Source: an uncultured Planctomycetota bacterium
GTDB lineage: Bacteria > Planctomycetota > Phycisphaerae > Sedimentisphaerales > UBA12454
Assembly: GCA_903847315.1 (NCBI GenBank)
Contig: CAINDG010000040.1
Coordinates: forward strand, 16,813-80,812
Length of the DNA stretch: 64,000 bases
Direction of reading: 5' to 3'
The position numbers and the translations under genes are program-made. The notes beneath the pieces are model-generated. The model saw only the letters and a program-made list of their open reading frames with translations. It was not told the origin of the DNA and made no database searches. Every line of letters begins with the position of its first letter. Within the stretch, counting starts at the first letter, position 1. Below, one piece after another: positions 34,912 to 44,373 of the stretch.

Positions 34912-35019
34912 ATCCCGCACCTTCCAATATTCAATTATATATCTTTGAAAGGAATAATAACTTGTATTTTGTATATACCAAAGTTTTAAAGAAGAAGGAA
35001 TTAGAAGAAGGTGCGGGAT
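34912..35019 (+). promoter_or_regulatory. Long-range inverted repeat covering the YchF-like start
   Basis: Arms ATCCCGCACCTTC (34912-34924) and GAAGGTGCGGGAT (35007-35019) are perfect 13-bp complements 82 nt apart. The downstream arm contains the Shine-Dalgarno AAGGTG and the first two bases of ATG 35018. It shares the core TCCCGCACCT with copy A at 29556. Confidence 0.7.
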
Positions 35020-36073
35020 GAAAACGGCATTTCTTGGCATAAACGGTTCGGGTAAAAGTACACTGCTTGCGGCAGTCAGCGGCAGGAAAGTAAATCTAAC
35101 CGGCGCATCGCAAATTGAAGAAGTAATCGCCAAAGTGCCGGACGAAAGGCTCGATTGGCTTTATAATTTGTATAAACCGAAGAAAAACGTCCCCGCGACA
35201 ATAGACTGTCTCGATTTGCCGGGTCTGTCTTTTGCTGATGACCACTCAAGGGCTGCCGCCAGAAGATTATTAGGCAATGTCCGAACCGCTGAGCTGCTCG
35301 TGCTGGTTATAAGAGCGTTTGATAACGCTGGAATCAAGGCAGAGCCATTGAAAGAGCTTTCGGAACTTATGACTGAAATACTTCTTGCCGACCTTGAGCT
35401 TGTCGAGACGCGAATAGAGAAACTTGAAAAACAGGTTAATAAACCTTCGAAAGAGCAGCCAAAACAAAAAGCCGAGCTTGAAATTCAATTAAAACTGCGT
35501 CAAACAATCGAAGCTGAAAAACCTTTAAAGACTGCGATTGCAAATGACCTTGAACTTGAGCTTATAAAGCCGCTCGGTTTTCTGACGTTAAAACCGATAG
35601 TGGTTGTTTTTAATACTGCCGAAAACAATCCAGCGCAGAATTTTGATACAGCCGGCATTATTGATTCGACAGTGCCGACAATCAGCGTTTGCGCTGAGAT
35701 TGAATACGAGATAAGTCAGCTTGACGAAGAAAGCAAAAAAGATTTTATGAAAGATTTGGGCCTGGCTGAATCAGCGGCGAGCAAATTCGTTCGAAGCTGT
35801 TATTCTGCGCTGGGTCTGATTAACTTTTTTACGGTTGGCGATGATGAGACAAGGGCCTGGCCGATAAAAGCAGGTACAATCGCTCACGACGCAGCCGGCA
35901 AAGTTCACAGCGATATAAAACGCGGCTTTATCAGGGCTGAAACGATTAGCTTTGCGGATTTAAAACAGCTCGGCGATGAAAAAGCGGTAAAAGCCGCCGG
36001 CAAAATTCGTCTTGAAGGCAAAAGCTATGTCGTTCAGGACGGCGATATTATTTGTTTCAGATTTAATGTATAA
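35018..36073 (+). CDS. YchF/OLA1-like GTPase or ATPase
   Basis: 351 aa. P-loop GINGSGKST (8-16), G3-like DLPGL, and the YchF-specific C-terminal TGS region (ALGLINFFTVGDDETRAWPIK, AAGKVHSDIKRGFIRAE). The usual NKxD is replaced by FNTAEN; YchF proteins likewise have an altered G4 motif and prefer ATP. A coiled coil lies at about 120-180. It is diverged from canonical YchF. It heads a tight + strand run; the gap to the next gene is 18 bp. Confidence 0.88.
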   Translation: MKTAFLGINGSGKSTLLAAVSGRKVNLTGASQIEEVIAKVPDERLDWLYNLYKPKKNVPATIDCLDLPGLSFADDHSRAAARRLLGNVRTAELLVLVIRAFDNAGIKAEPLKELSELMTEILLADLELVETRIEKLEKQVNKPSKEQPKQKAELEIQLKLRQTIEAEKPLKTAIANDLELELIKPLGFLTLKPIVVVFNTAENNPAQNFDTAGIIDSTVPTISVCAEIEYEISQLDEESKKDFMKDLGLAESAASKFVRSCYSALGLINFFTVGDDETRAWPIKAGTIAHDAAGKVHSDIKRGFIRAETISFADLKQLGDEKAVKAAGKIRLEGKSYVVQDGDIICFRFNV

Positions 36074-36091
36074 GATTTGCGAAAGTTTAAT

Positions 36092-37126
36092 ATGAAAGCG
36101 TTAGCATTAACAGGTTTGAAAAAACTCGAGTTCTTTGAAGTTCCACAGCCGCAGATAACAAAAGATACCGATGTACTGCTTAAAATCGCGGCGGTCGGAA
36201 TATGCGGCAGCGATATACATTATTACGACGACGGAAAAGTCGGCTCACAGGTTGTAATATATCCGTATCGAGTCGGCCACGAATGTTCCGCGACAGTTGC
36301 CCAAATCGGCAAAGCTGTGAAAAATATAAAAATCGGCGACAAAGTTGCCGTTGAACCGACAGTAGTCTGCCACAAATGCGACCAGTGCAAAATGGGCAGG
36401 GAAAATACCTGCAGGAATATAAAGTTCCTCGGCACGCCGGGCCAAGGCGACGGCTGCCTGTGCGAATATATAGTTATGCCTGCGGAAAATTGTTTCGTAG
36501 TCACCGACAGCCTTACGCTTACGCAGGCGGCATTGTGCGAGCCTTTTTCGATAGGCATATATTCGGTAAAACAGGGCCAGGGGCCGTATAGTGATAAAAT
36601 TGCGATACTTGGCTCAGGCCCGATAGGACTGAGTTGTATGACGGCAGCAAGGGTAAAAGGCGTAAAAAAAATTTATATGACGGACAAACTTGATTATCGT
36701 CTTGCTGTCGCAAAAAAGCAGGGCGCAGACTGGGTCGGCAATCCTGATAAAAATGATATTGTTAAAGAGATAACAAAGCTTGAGCCGCAGGGAATTGATG
36801 TTGTTTATGAATGCGCCGGCCAGCAGAGTACGATGGATGAAGGCATTGGTATTTTGCGGCCGGGCGGAAAACTCGTTCTTGTCGGCATACCTCGTGAAAA
36901 CAAAATTTTCTTCAGCATTGACAAAATCCGCAGAAAAGAAATTACGATTGTAAATATCCGCAGACAAAACCGCTGCATCGAAGATGCGGTTGAATTTCTT
37001 ATAACAGGTAAGGCGAATCTTGATTTTATGGCTACACACAAATTCGCTTTTAAAGATGCGATAAAAGCTTTTGATATTGCGGCAGGTTACAAAGACGGCG
37101 TAATTAAGGCGACGATTGAATTTTAG
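36092..37126 (+). CDS. Zinc-dependent medium-chain alcohol/polyol dehydrogenase
   Basis: 344 aa from ATG 36092. Catalytic zinc ligands occur in GICGSDIH (Cys) and GHECS (His-Glu). The structural zinc loop has four Cys in CHKCDQCKMGRENTC, the NAD site is GSGPIGLSC, and the downstream VYECAGQQ and LRPGGKLVLVG are typical. The closest functional group is sorbitol/xylitol (L-iditol) 2-dehydrogenases. Substrate uncertain. 12 bp separate its stop from the likely start of the next gene, pointing to cotranscription. Confidence 0.92.
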   Translation: MKALALTGLKKLEFFEVPQPQITKDTDVLLKIAAVGICGSDIHYYDDGKVGSQVVIYPYRVGHECSATVAQIGKAVKNIKIGDKVAVEPTVVCHKCDQCKMGRENTCRNIKFLGTPGQGDGCLCEYIVMPAENCFVVTDSLTLTQAALCEPFSIGIYSVKQGQGPYSDKIAILGSGPIGLSCMTAARVKGVKKIYMTDKLDYRLAVAKKQGADWVGNPDKNDIVKEITKLEPQGIDVVYECAGQQSTMDEGIGILRPGGKLVLVGIPRENKIFFSIDKIRRKEITIVNIRRQNRCIEDAVEFLITGKANLDFMATHKFAFKDAIKAFDIAAGYKDGVIKATIEF

Positions 37127-37138
37127 GTGGAGTCATCG

Positions 37139-39868
37139 GTGAAAATTGGGCATAATTTGAAATTTCGGTCGCTCATATTTTTGCTTATCGTTTTGTTGTA
37201 TCTTTCAAATACAGCTCTTGCACAAAAGGTTGATACTTCCGCGTTGTGTACCCCAACCGAATGTAACATACCTGTAGATAATCAAGCGTCCTTGAACAGC
37301 AAACTTAGCTTCCATTTGCCGGATATATACGGCCGTGTAGTAGATTCGCAGGATTACGTAAATGTTCCTGTTTTGATAATGTTCGGCTCGTGCTGGTGCG
37401 GCGGTTGTCAGCAGGATGCGGAGCCTCTTAGAAAAATAGCAGCCGAGTATGCGGACAAAGGCCTTGCGACAATTCGGACGGTCGCAGGCGATAACGAATT
37501 GGCCGCTACAGATTTTCAAAGGCACTACAGGCTGCCGTTTATACAGATGCTCGACACAAACCGTTCATTCGAAAAACAATACAACAGGGATGGCTGGACA
37601 TTTCTGATGCTGGCAGACCGCGAAGGCAAAATAGTTTATAAAGTAAACCGCCCTAATGAAAACGATTGGCTTGAGCTCAAAAATATATTAAACAAAATGC
37701 TCCTGACGCCTGCAGCGAGCAAAAAAATAACATGCGACGGCGTAGAATATATGTCTCAAACTCTGCAGAGGACCAAAGAAACAGAAAAACCTCGCTTATG
37801 CGAACGATTTCCATCGATAGCCTGCGGTCCTGACGGCAAGGTATATGTAGTCTTCACTTCCAACCGTAATGGTTCTCAGGATATTTTTATGCGATTTTTC
37901 GATGGCCAAAAATGGTCAGATGATATTCCTATAGCCGTTACTGCCGCAGATGAATATGACGGCACGGTATTGATAGATAAAAAAGGACAAATATGCGTTT
38001 GCTGGACAAGCAATGCTAATAGTAAAACTTATGAAATATTCTTTAACTCCTTTATGAGTCCTTTTCAGCAGGGGACACCGATAAAAGTAACCAATTCAGA
38101 CGATGACACAATGCATGCACGTATGGCCTGCGATGAAAAAAACATTATATGGATAGCCTATTATAAATGGCACAAAGCAGGGAAGTACTCCAGAGACAAA
38201 GAAGTTTATCTCTGCAGATTGGAAAACGGTCATCTTTCCGGGGAATTACAAATTAGCCCCAAAGATGTTCCATGGTACGAGGACCATACAGAGCCGGCCA
38301 TTTTTGCCTATAATGATGGCGTTGTTGTCGCCTGGAACTGGGACTTTCATCCTGCCAGCAAAGCCTATTCTAATCAGGCCGGCGGACCGACTATCTTCAT
38401 AAGGCAAATCAATAACGATATGACATTAGGGAAAATATCCTCAGTAAGCGGCAAAAACATTGACGTAACTCCTTCGGTAGCCGTTTCCGATAACGGACAA
38501 ATATGGTGTTCCTGGGATAGTCAGGGGGCAAAGCAGTATAAAAGCATTTGTGTTCGTAATGCTAACCCCGGCAGTAATAATACGCCGAGCGAAATTCAGG
38601 CTTTGAGTAAGCCGGTTGCCAATATTTGTACACCGACTCTCGTTGCCGGCTCAAAAAATTGCCTTACATTATTGTGGAGCGAATCTGAGGATAACACAAA
38701 TTGGGTACTCAAGTCTGCCAAATTGGATACACAAAACAAAAAAGCCTGGACGGATATAAAAGTAATAGAATCAATTGACAATCCAAGATTCTGCTCCGCT
38801 GCTTATGATTCTCAAAGTCAGTTATGGATTGCATATTCTATTGAGACGGAAAATGGCAGAAAAATAACAGTTAAAAAGCTGGAAAAACAGTTAACTGAAT
38901 CTGCCGCTTTAAATAACAATCAAACAACTTTATATTCCAATAAAAATAAAGAGGCAGTGCAAAATTTGCGCAAGCTGATAGATGAAAAATATTCATATCG
39001 TGACCTGCGTGGTGTCGACTGGAACAAATTGTTTGAGATGTACACTCCTCAATTGGAAAGAGCGAAGACGCCGCAGGAATTTGCTGAAATAGCGGCCGAT
39101 ATGTTATTAAATGCCAAGGATATGCATCTATGGGTAAAAATTAACGGCAAAACTGTAAACGGCTTCAAACGCGATATTCATCGTAATTATAATTTGAACT
39201 TACTTAAAAAAGAAGTCCCCCGCTGGAATAATTTAAGTCGATATGTAAGTACAGGACAATTCCCAGATGGCATTGGCTATATTTTAATAGAAAGTTGGAC
39301 TAAAGATGCAAATCAGGTATTGCAGCCTGCACTGCAAGCCGTTAAAAATCTTTTAAATAGCAAGTCACTAATAATAGATGTAAGGCCAAATGGCGGCGGT
39401 GACGAATCCACTGCTCGAAAAGTTGCCGGATGTTTCGTGCAGCAGCCGGCGGTTTATGCCAAAAATATTTATCGCAATGTTAAGGAGCCGAACGGCTGGG
39501 GACAAGTTCAGGAAAGAACATTCGTTCCCAATCCGGATATACCGACTTATAAAGGGAAAATCGCCGTGCTTATGGGGCAGGGAAACTTAAGCAGCTGCGA
39601 AGCCTTCCTTCTAATGATGAAACAAGTACCTGAATGCAAACTCATAGGAGAAAAATCTTATGGCAGTTCAGGAAACCCGAAACCTTATGACCTTGGCAAT
39701 GGCGTGACGGTTTGGTTGCCCTCGTGGAAAGCACTTCGTCTAGATGAAACTTGTTTTGAAGATCAGGGTATAAAACCGGATATCAATATTGTAGCGGCCG
39801 AAAGTCAGCTAAGAGAAAAAGACTCTGTTCTTGAAGCTGCCCTGAAGCATCTCAGAAATAGTTTTTAA
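37139..39868 (+). CDS. Exported fusion: thioredoxin-like, beta-propeller-like, S41 peptidase
   Basis: 909 aa from GTG 37139, chosen because GGTGGAG sits 6 nt upstream; an in-frame GTG at 37127 abuts the previous stop. Signal peptide to about residue 28 (ALA-Q). Residues about 40-185 are thioredoxin-like with CWCGGC as redox motif. Residues about 200-590 contain repeated Asp-box/propeller-like strands (CGPDGKVYVVFTSN, DNGQIWCSWDS). Residues about 615-905 are an S41 protease: IGYILIESW, LIIDVRPNGGG, and the nucleophile Ser in GNLSSCEAF. It probably acts in the periplasm. Triple fusion of these parts is unusual. Confidence 0.85.
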   Translation: MKIGHNLKFRSLIFLLIVLLYLSNTALAQKVDTSALCTPTECNIPVDNQASLNSKLSFHLPDIYGRVVDSQDYVNVPVLIMFGSCWCGGCQQDAEPLRKIAAEYADKGLATIRTVAGDNELAATDFQRHYRLPFIQMLDTNRSFEKQYNRDGWTFLMLADREGKIVYKVNRPNENDWLELKNILNKMLLTPAASKKITCDGVEYMSQTLQRTKETEKPRLCERFPSIACGPDGKVYVVFTSNRNGSQDIFMRFFDGQKWSDDIPIAVTAADEYDGTVLIDKKGQICVCWTSNANSKTYEIFFNSFMSPFQQGTPIKVTNSDDDTMHARMACDEKNIIWIAYYKWHKAGKYSRDKEVYLCRLENGHLSGELQISPKDVPWYEDHTEPAIFAYNDGVVVAWNWDFHPASKAYSNQAGGPTIFIRQINNDMTLGKISSVSGKNIDVTPSVAVSDNGQIWCSWDSQGAKQYKSICVRNANPGSNNTPSEIQALSKPVANICTPTLVAGSKNCLTLLWSESEDNTNWVLKSAKLDTQNKKAWTDIKVIESIDNPRFCSAAYDSQSQLWIAYSIETENGRKITVKKLEKQLTESAALNNNQTTLYSNKNKEAVQNLRKLIDEKYSYRDLRGVDWNKLFEMYTPQLERAKTPQEFAEIAADMLLNAKDMHLWVKINGKTVNGFKRDIHRNYNLNLLKKEVPRWNNLSRYVSTGQFPDGIGYILIESWTKDANQVLQPALQAVKNLLNSKSLIIDVRPNGGGDESTARKVAGCFVQQPAVYAKNIYRNVKEPNGWGQVQERTFVPNPDIPTYKGKIAVLMGQGNLSSCEAFLLMMKQVPECKLIGEKSYGSSGNPKPYDLGNGVTVWLPSWKALRLDETCFEDQGIKPDINIVAAESQLREKDSVLEAALKHLRNSF

Positions 39869-39886
39869 AATTCGGAGGATATTAAA

Positions 39887-41125
39887 ATTAACGCGGCGAT
39901 AATAAGTGTAGGCAATGAGCTTTTAAACGGCAATACCGTTGACACAAACAACAATTGGCTGCAAAACCGGCTGCTTACAGTATCGATACCTGTAGTTTAT
40001 AGTTGCGCCATCGGCGACGATATCGGAGAGATTAAAAACGCGATTAAATACGCATCAGGCAAAGCGGATATCATTTTAATCACCGGCGGGCTTGGTCCGA
40101 CCGATGATGACCTTACAAGACAGGCAATTGCGGAATTTTTAAATGTTAAACTTGAGTATCATTCTGAAATTGAAGAAAAAATAAAAAAGTTTTTCAAAGG
40201 TCTAAACAGGCCGATGGTTGAAAATAACAAAATTCAGGCCTATCTTCCTGCCGGGGCAAGCGAAATCGAAAACGACCTCGGTACCGCACCGGGAATATTT
40301 TATGAAGGTAACAAAAAAATAATCGCGGCATTTCCCGGCGTGCCTTCCGAAATGAAGCAGATGTTCGACAAATTAATTATGCCCCGATTAGAAAAAATAT
40401 CCGGCGGGGATTTTTTAGTCGTCAGAAAAGTCAGGTGCATCGGTGCCGGCGAGTCAGCCATTGCCGAGATGATAGGCAATATGATGGCCAGAGACAGAAA
40501 TCCGCTGATAAATTGTACCGTCGATTGCGGAGTCATCACTCTGCATATTATCGCACGAGCAAAAGACAAACACACTGCCGAGACAATGGCGGCAAAAGAT
40601 ATTGAAAAACTTCGCGGCATTCTTGGCCGACTTGTTTACGGTTTCGATGAACAAACCCTTGCCAAGGTCGTCGGTCAGAAACTTTTAGAGAGAAAAAAGA
40701 CTTTGGCGACTGCCGAATCCTGCACGGGCGGTCTTATAGCCAAAATGATTACTGATGTACCGGGTTCGAGCAAATATTTTACTTACGGCTGGGTTACTTA
40801 CAGCAACGAGTCGAAAATGTCTGAACTTGGCGTAAAAGAAGAATTAATTGAACGGTTTGGCGCAGTCAGCGGCGAAGTTGCCCAGGCGATGGCGGCGGGT
40901 GCCAGAGAAAAATCTGGTGCTGATTTCGCGATAGCCGTTACCGGCATCGCCGGTCCTGATGGCGGCAGTGGAAAAAAACCTGTCGGGTTAGTATATATTT
41001 CCATAGTTTCTCCGGATGGCATCAAAACAGAGGAATTTTTATTTGGGCACAGAAACAGAGATTTTATCAGACTAAGAACTTCCCAAAACGCACTTAATTT
41101 ACTCAGATTAAACTTGGGCGATTGA
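39887..41125 (+). CDS. cinA: CinA-like competence/damage-inducible protein, ATT start
   Basis: 412 aa. The first conventional start in frame is ATG 40214, but the conserved N-terminal CinA (MoaB-like) domain is encoded upstream without a stop: INAAIISVGNELLNG, DTNNNWL, ITGGLGPTDDDLT. No ATG, GTG or TTG occurs between the previous gene's stop and this domain. ATT 39887 lies 8 nt after GGAGG (39874-39878) and aligns with the usual first Met of CinA. The C-terminal domain has TAESCTGGLIAKMITD, VSGEVAQAMA and AVTGIAGPDGG (nicotinamide-nucleotide amidase type). It is 18 bp after the protease fusion. Confidence 0.9.
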   Translation: MNAAIISVGNELLNGNTVDTNNNWLQNRLLTVSIPVVYSCAIGDDIGEIKNAIKYASGKADIILITGGLGPTDDDLTRQAIAEFLNVKLEYHSEIEEKIKKFFKGLNRPMVENNKIQAYLPAGASEIENDLGTAPGIFYEGNKKIIAAFPGVPSEMKQMFDKLIMPRLEKISGGDFLVVRKVRCIGAGESAIAEMIGNMMARDRNPLINCTVDCGVITLHIIARAKDKHTAETMAAKDIEKLRGILGRLVYGFDEQTLAKVVGQKLLERKKTLATAESCTGGLIAKMITDVPGSSKYFTYGWVTYSNESKMSELGVKEELIERFGAVSGEVAQAMAAGAREKSGADFAIAVTGIAGPDGGSGKKPVGLVYISIVSPDGIKTEEFLFGHRNRDFIRLRTSQNALNLLRLNLGD

Positions 41126-41193
41126 CCTATTTGACCGATATTGATATAATCGAAACTGGCTATGCGCCCAAAGTGTTTTTATAAGCAGGTATT

Positions 41194-42906
41194 ATGGCGA
41201 AAAACCGGAGAAAATTAGGCGAAATACTCTACAAAAGCGGATTAATCGGCAAGGAAGCCTTGATTGACGCTATAAAATCCAGTCAGCAAAAAAACAAGAG
41301 AATTGGAGAAACGCTGATTGAGTTGGGGCTGGTCTCGGAAGATAACATCAGCAAGGCCATTGCCCATCAGTTCGGCCTGGAGTTTGTGGACCTTGACAGG
41401 CAGTCGATTTCGAAAGACACATTAAATCTGATACCCGAAGAAGTTGTTCAGAAGTATGGTGTTCTTCCGCTAAGCAAGGCAAACGGCAAACTCAGACTGA
41501 TTATCAGCGACCCGCTCGACCTCGATATGCTCGATATGCTGCGTTTTCGTCTCAACAGCGAAATTGAATGCTGCATCGCAAGCCCGACAAAGATTCGCGC
41601 ATTTATCGACCGAAGCATCGATAACGTAAGAAGCAGTATCGATGCCACTGCTGCGGAACTGGCACAGGAAGGTCATACTATTGAAGAGGAGATAAGAAAG
41701 GCTGAGGAAGCAGAGGGTGATGACGAAGGACCGATTATTCGGCTTGTCAATATGATAATTGATGAAGCGGTTCGTATGAAGGCAAGCGATATTCATATCG
41801 AACCGATGACTGACCGTGTAAGGGTTCGCTATCGTGTTGATGGTGTCTGCGCCGAAAGGGATAATATTCCAAAGCATATGCAGGCATCGGTACTCGCAAG
41901 ATTAAAAATTTTGGCGGGAATGGATATTTCCGAAAGACGAATACCGCAGGACGGCAGAATTCAGAGAGAAATTGACGGCAGGAAAGTAGATTTTCGTGTC
42001 TCGGCGCTTCCGGGCTACCACGGCGAAAGCACAGTACTTCGTATTTTGGAGCCCGAATCGATTAATATCGGTATTCAGGCGCTGGGTCTTGGCGATGAAG
42101 ATAATAAGAAATTCTTAAAAATTATCAAAAGGCCGAACGGAATATTTCTTGTTACGGGACCGACCGGAAGCGGTAAAAGCACGACGCTTTATTCTGCGCT
42201 CAAGGAACTTAACAAGCCGGACAAGAAGATTATTACCGCCGAGGACCCCGTGGAATATAACGTGGCCGGCATTAACCAGTGCCAGGTCAAAGAGGACATT
42301 GAGCTGACTTTCGCTAAAATTCTGAGAGCGATGTTGCGGCAGGCACCGAACGTGATTCTCGTCGGCGAAATCCGTGATGGAGAGGTTGCCGATATCGCGA
42401 TACAGGCCGCGTTGACCGGACATCTTGTTTTCAGCACGCTGCACACAAATGACGCCTGCAGCGCGATTACCCGTCTGATTGATATGGGTGTAAAGCCTTT
42501 CCTTGTCGCAAGCTCGATTCAGGCTATTATGGCACAGCGTCTCGTAAGAAGAATATGCCCAAATTGCAAAATTGTCGATGAACATCCCGACCCGCATTAT
42601 CTAAGGCTGCTTAATATAGGGCCTGATGATGTAAAGAAAAATCCTGTATATAAAGGCGCAGGCTGCAATAAATGTCATAACCTCGGTTACAAAGGCAGAC
42701 AGGGAATTTTTGAAATACTCGAAATGAATACCGAATTAAGAGAACTTGCTTTTGCCAGGGCTCCGGCGTCGGAACTGCGAAAAGCCGCAAGGGCCGCTGG
42801 TATGAGAACCCTGCTTGAAGACGGCAGGGAAAAAATATTCAAAGGGATAACTACGCCTGAGGAAGTTTCCAAACATTCGCAGGCGGAAGGTCTGGTACTT
42901 GATTAG
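41194..42906 (+). CDS. pilB: PilB/GspE assembly ATPase (first copy)
   Basis: 570 aa. The N-terminal MshEN domain (1-150: GEILYKSGLIG, AHQFGLEFVDL) precedes the secretion ATPase core. Walker A is GPTGSGKSTTLYSAL, the Asp box is EDPVEYNV, Walker B is VILVGEIRDGE, and the His box is GHLVFSTLHTNDA. The zinc-binding tetracysteine site is CPNC ... CNKCHNLGYKGRQG. It powers pilin polymerisation on the inner membrane. It is followed by pilT after 20 bp. Confidence 0.95.
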   Translation: MAKNRRKLGEILYKSGLIGKEALIDAIKSSQQKNKRIGETLIELGLVSEDNISKAIAHQFGLEFVDLDRQSISKDTLNLIPEEVVQKYGVLPLSKANGKLRLIISDPLDLDMLDMLRFRLNSEIECCIASPTKIRAFIDRSIDNVRSSIDATAAELAQEGHTIEEEIRKAEEAEGDDEGPIIRLVNMIIDEAVRMKASDIHIEPMTDRVRVRYRVDGVCAERDNIPKHMQASVLARLKILAGMDISERRIPQDGRIQREIDGRKVDFRVSALPGYHGESTVLRILEPESINIGIQALGLGDEDNKKFLKIIKRPNGIFLVTGPTGSGKSTTLYSALKELNKPDKKIITAEDPVEYNVAGINQCQVKEDIELTFAKILRAMLRQAPNVILVGEIRDGEVADIAIQAALTGHLVFSTLHTNDACSAITRLIDMGVKPFLVASSIQAIMAQRLVRRICPNCKIVDEHPDPHYLRLLNIGPDDVKKNPVYKGAGCNKCHNLGYKGRQGIFEILEMNTELRELAFARAPASELRKAARAAGMRTLLEDGREKIFKGITTPEEVSKHSQAEGLVLD

Positions 42907-42926
42907 TATTTTGATAGGGTTTTATA

Positions 42927-44063
42927 ATGGCTACAGTACATATAGACAGGCTTCTTGAAGCGTGTATAAAAATGGGTGGTTCGGATTTGCACCTTACGGT
43001 GGGCAGACCGCCGGTGTTGAGAATCAACGGCAGATTAAGGCCGCTTGAAACAAAGGTGCTTGAACCCGAAGATACATCTTCTATTATGAAGAGTATAACG
43101 CCGGAAAAAAATCAGAAAGAATTCCAGGAAAAAGGCGGTACGGATTTCGGTTTTGCATTCGGAGACAGGGGACGTTTTAGAACGGCCGTCTTTCGCCAGA
43201 AAAGCAATGTAACGCTTGTATTGAGACTTATACCGTCCAAACTGTTGAGTTTTGAGGATATTGGACTGCCTAAGATTTGTGCCGCATTGTGCCGCAGGCC
43301 GAGGGGACTTTTCCTTGTAACGGGACCAACAGGTTGCGGCAAAACCACTACTCTTGCCAGTATGATTAACTATATCAACGAAAACCTTGACCATCATATA
43401 ATAACGGTTGAAGAGCCGATTGAATATTATCATCCGCACAAAAAATCGATTATAAACCAGCGTGAAGTCGGAGTTGACGTGCCGACTTTCAGCGAAGCCC
43501 TAAGAAGAGTTTTGCGGCAGGACCCGGATGTGGTCCTTGTCGGTGAGTTGCGAGACCTTGAGACGATGGAAGCCGCCATTCGAGCGGCTGAAACAGGACA
43601 CCTTGTCTTTAGTACAGTTCACGCTACAAGCTGCCAGGGCACGATTAGCCGTATAATCGATGCTTTTCCAATTGCTCAGCAGGAGCAGATAAGGATGCAA
43701 ATGAGTACAAATCTCATTGCGGTTCTAAGTCAGATGTTATGTCCGTTAAAAAGCGGCAAGGGCAGAGTCGCTGCTTATGAATTTATGGTTGTTACATCCG
43801 CTATTTCCAGCCTTATCCGTGAAAACAAAACATACAGAATTGAGTCAAGCATACAAACAGGTAAAAAACTCGGCATGCAGCTTCTCGACGACCATTTATG
43901 GGATCTGTACGAAGCAGACAAAATTAGTCTGGAAGAAATGCTCGACAAGTCTCGTCAGCCAGGTGCTATGCTCGAAAAAGCGGAAAAGAAGATGGGCGGA
44001 AGGACAGAGGAAATAAGAAGAGAACTCGAAAATATTGGTCCTGTGATTGGGGCATCAGGCTAA
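42927..44063 (+). CDS. pilT: Twitching-motility retraction ATPase PilT
   Basis: 378 aa. GSDLHLTVGRPP start, Walker A GPTGCGKTTTLASM, Asp box EEPIEY, Walker B VVLVGELRD, His box ETGHLVFSTVHA and the AIRAAETGH motif of PilT. It lacks the zinc site of PilB, as expected. It depolymerises type IV pili. Its presence argues that the cluster builds a retractable pilus or that such pili exist in the cell, not only a type II secretion system. Confidence 0.95.
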   Translation: MATVHIDRLLEACIKMGGSDLHLTVGRPPVLRINGRLRPLETKVLEPEDTSSIMKSITPEKNQKEFQEKGGTDFGFAFGDRGRFRTAVFRQKSNVTLVLRLIPSKLLSFEDIGLPKICAALCRRPRGLFLVTGPTGCGKTTTLASMINYINENLDHHIITVEEPIEYYHPHKKSIINQREVGVDVPTFSEALRRVLRQDPDVVLVGELRDLETMEAAIRAAETGHLVFSTVHATSCQGTISRIIDAFPIAQQEQIRMQMSTNLIAVLSQMLCPLKSGKGRVAAYEFMVVTSAISSLIRENKTYRIESSIQTGKKLGMQLLDDHLWDLYEADKISLEEMLDKSRQPGAMLEKAEKKMGGRTEEIRRELENIGPVIGASG

Positions 44064-44373
44064 TTTTTTTGCGGGGGTCAAGGAAGAACTGCGAAAAAGG
44101 GGATGCTTTTAGTCATCAATTTTACGGAATGGTTTCTTTTGGCAAAAGTGTCTGTTTTGTAAATATTTATGCTCTTAATTTCTATGCAATATTTATTATT
44201 TTACCAGTTTTAAACTTAGATAAATCTACAAATAGAAGGCCTTATTTGTTTATATTATTTTAAATACCAAGTGTCGTGTATATAATTTTGTTGCTATCAT
44301 AATGTTATGAGCGTATATTGTTTTTAGGAAAGCGAAAAAGTTTTACCTTTAAATATAGAATTGGAGGTCTAAA
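44064..44373 (+). promoter_or_regulatory. Intergenic region with promoter for the second pilB unit
   Basis: 310 bp. TTGCTA (44291-44296), 17-bp spacer, TATATT (44314-44319) is a fair sigma70 match. A small palindrome CATAATGTTATG lies in the spacer. A strong Shine-Dalgarno (TTGGAGGTC) precedes ATG 44374. A 64-codon ORF at 44069-44263 has no ribosome-binding site and is not called. Confidence 0.5.

Noticed and set aside
40214-41125. cinA starting at the first ATG (303 aa)
   Set aside because: It would discard most of the conserved N-terminal domain, which is open and in frame upstream.
44069-44263. 64-codon ORF after pilT
   Set aside because: No ribosome-binding site, atypical composition, and it lies in the promoter region of the next unit.
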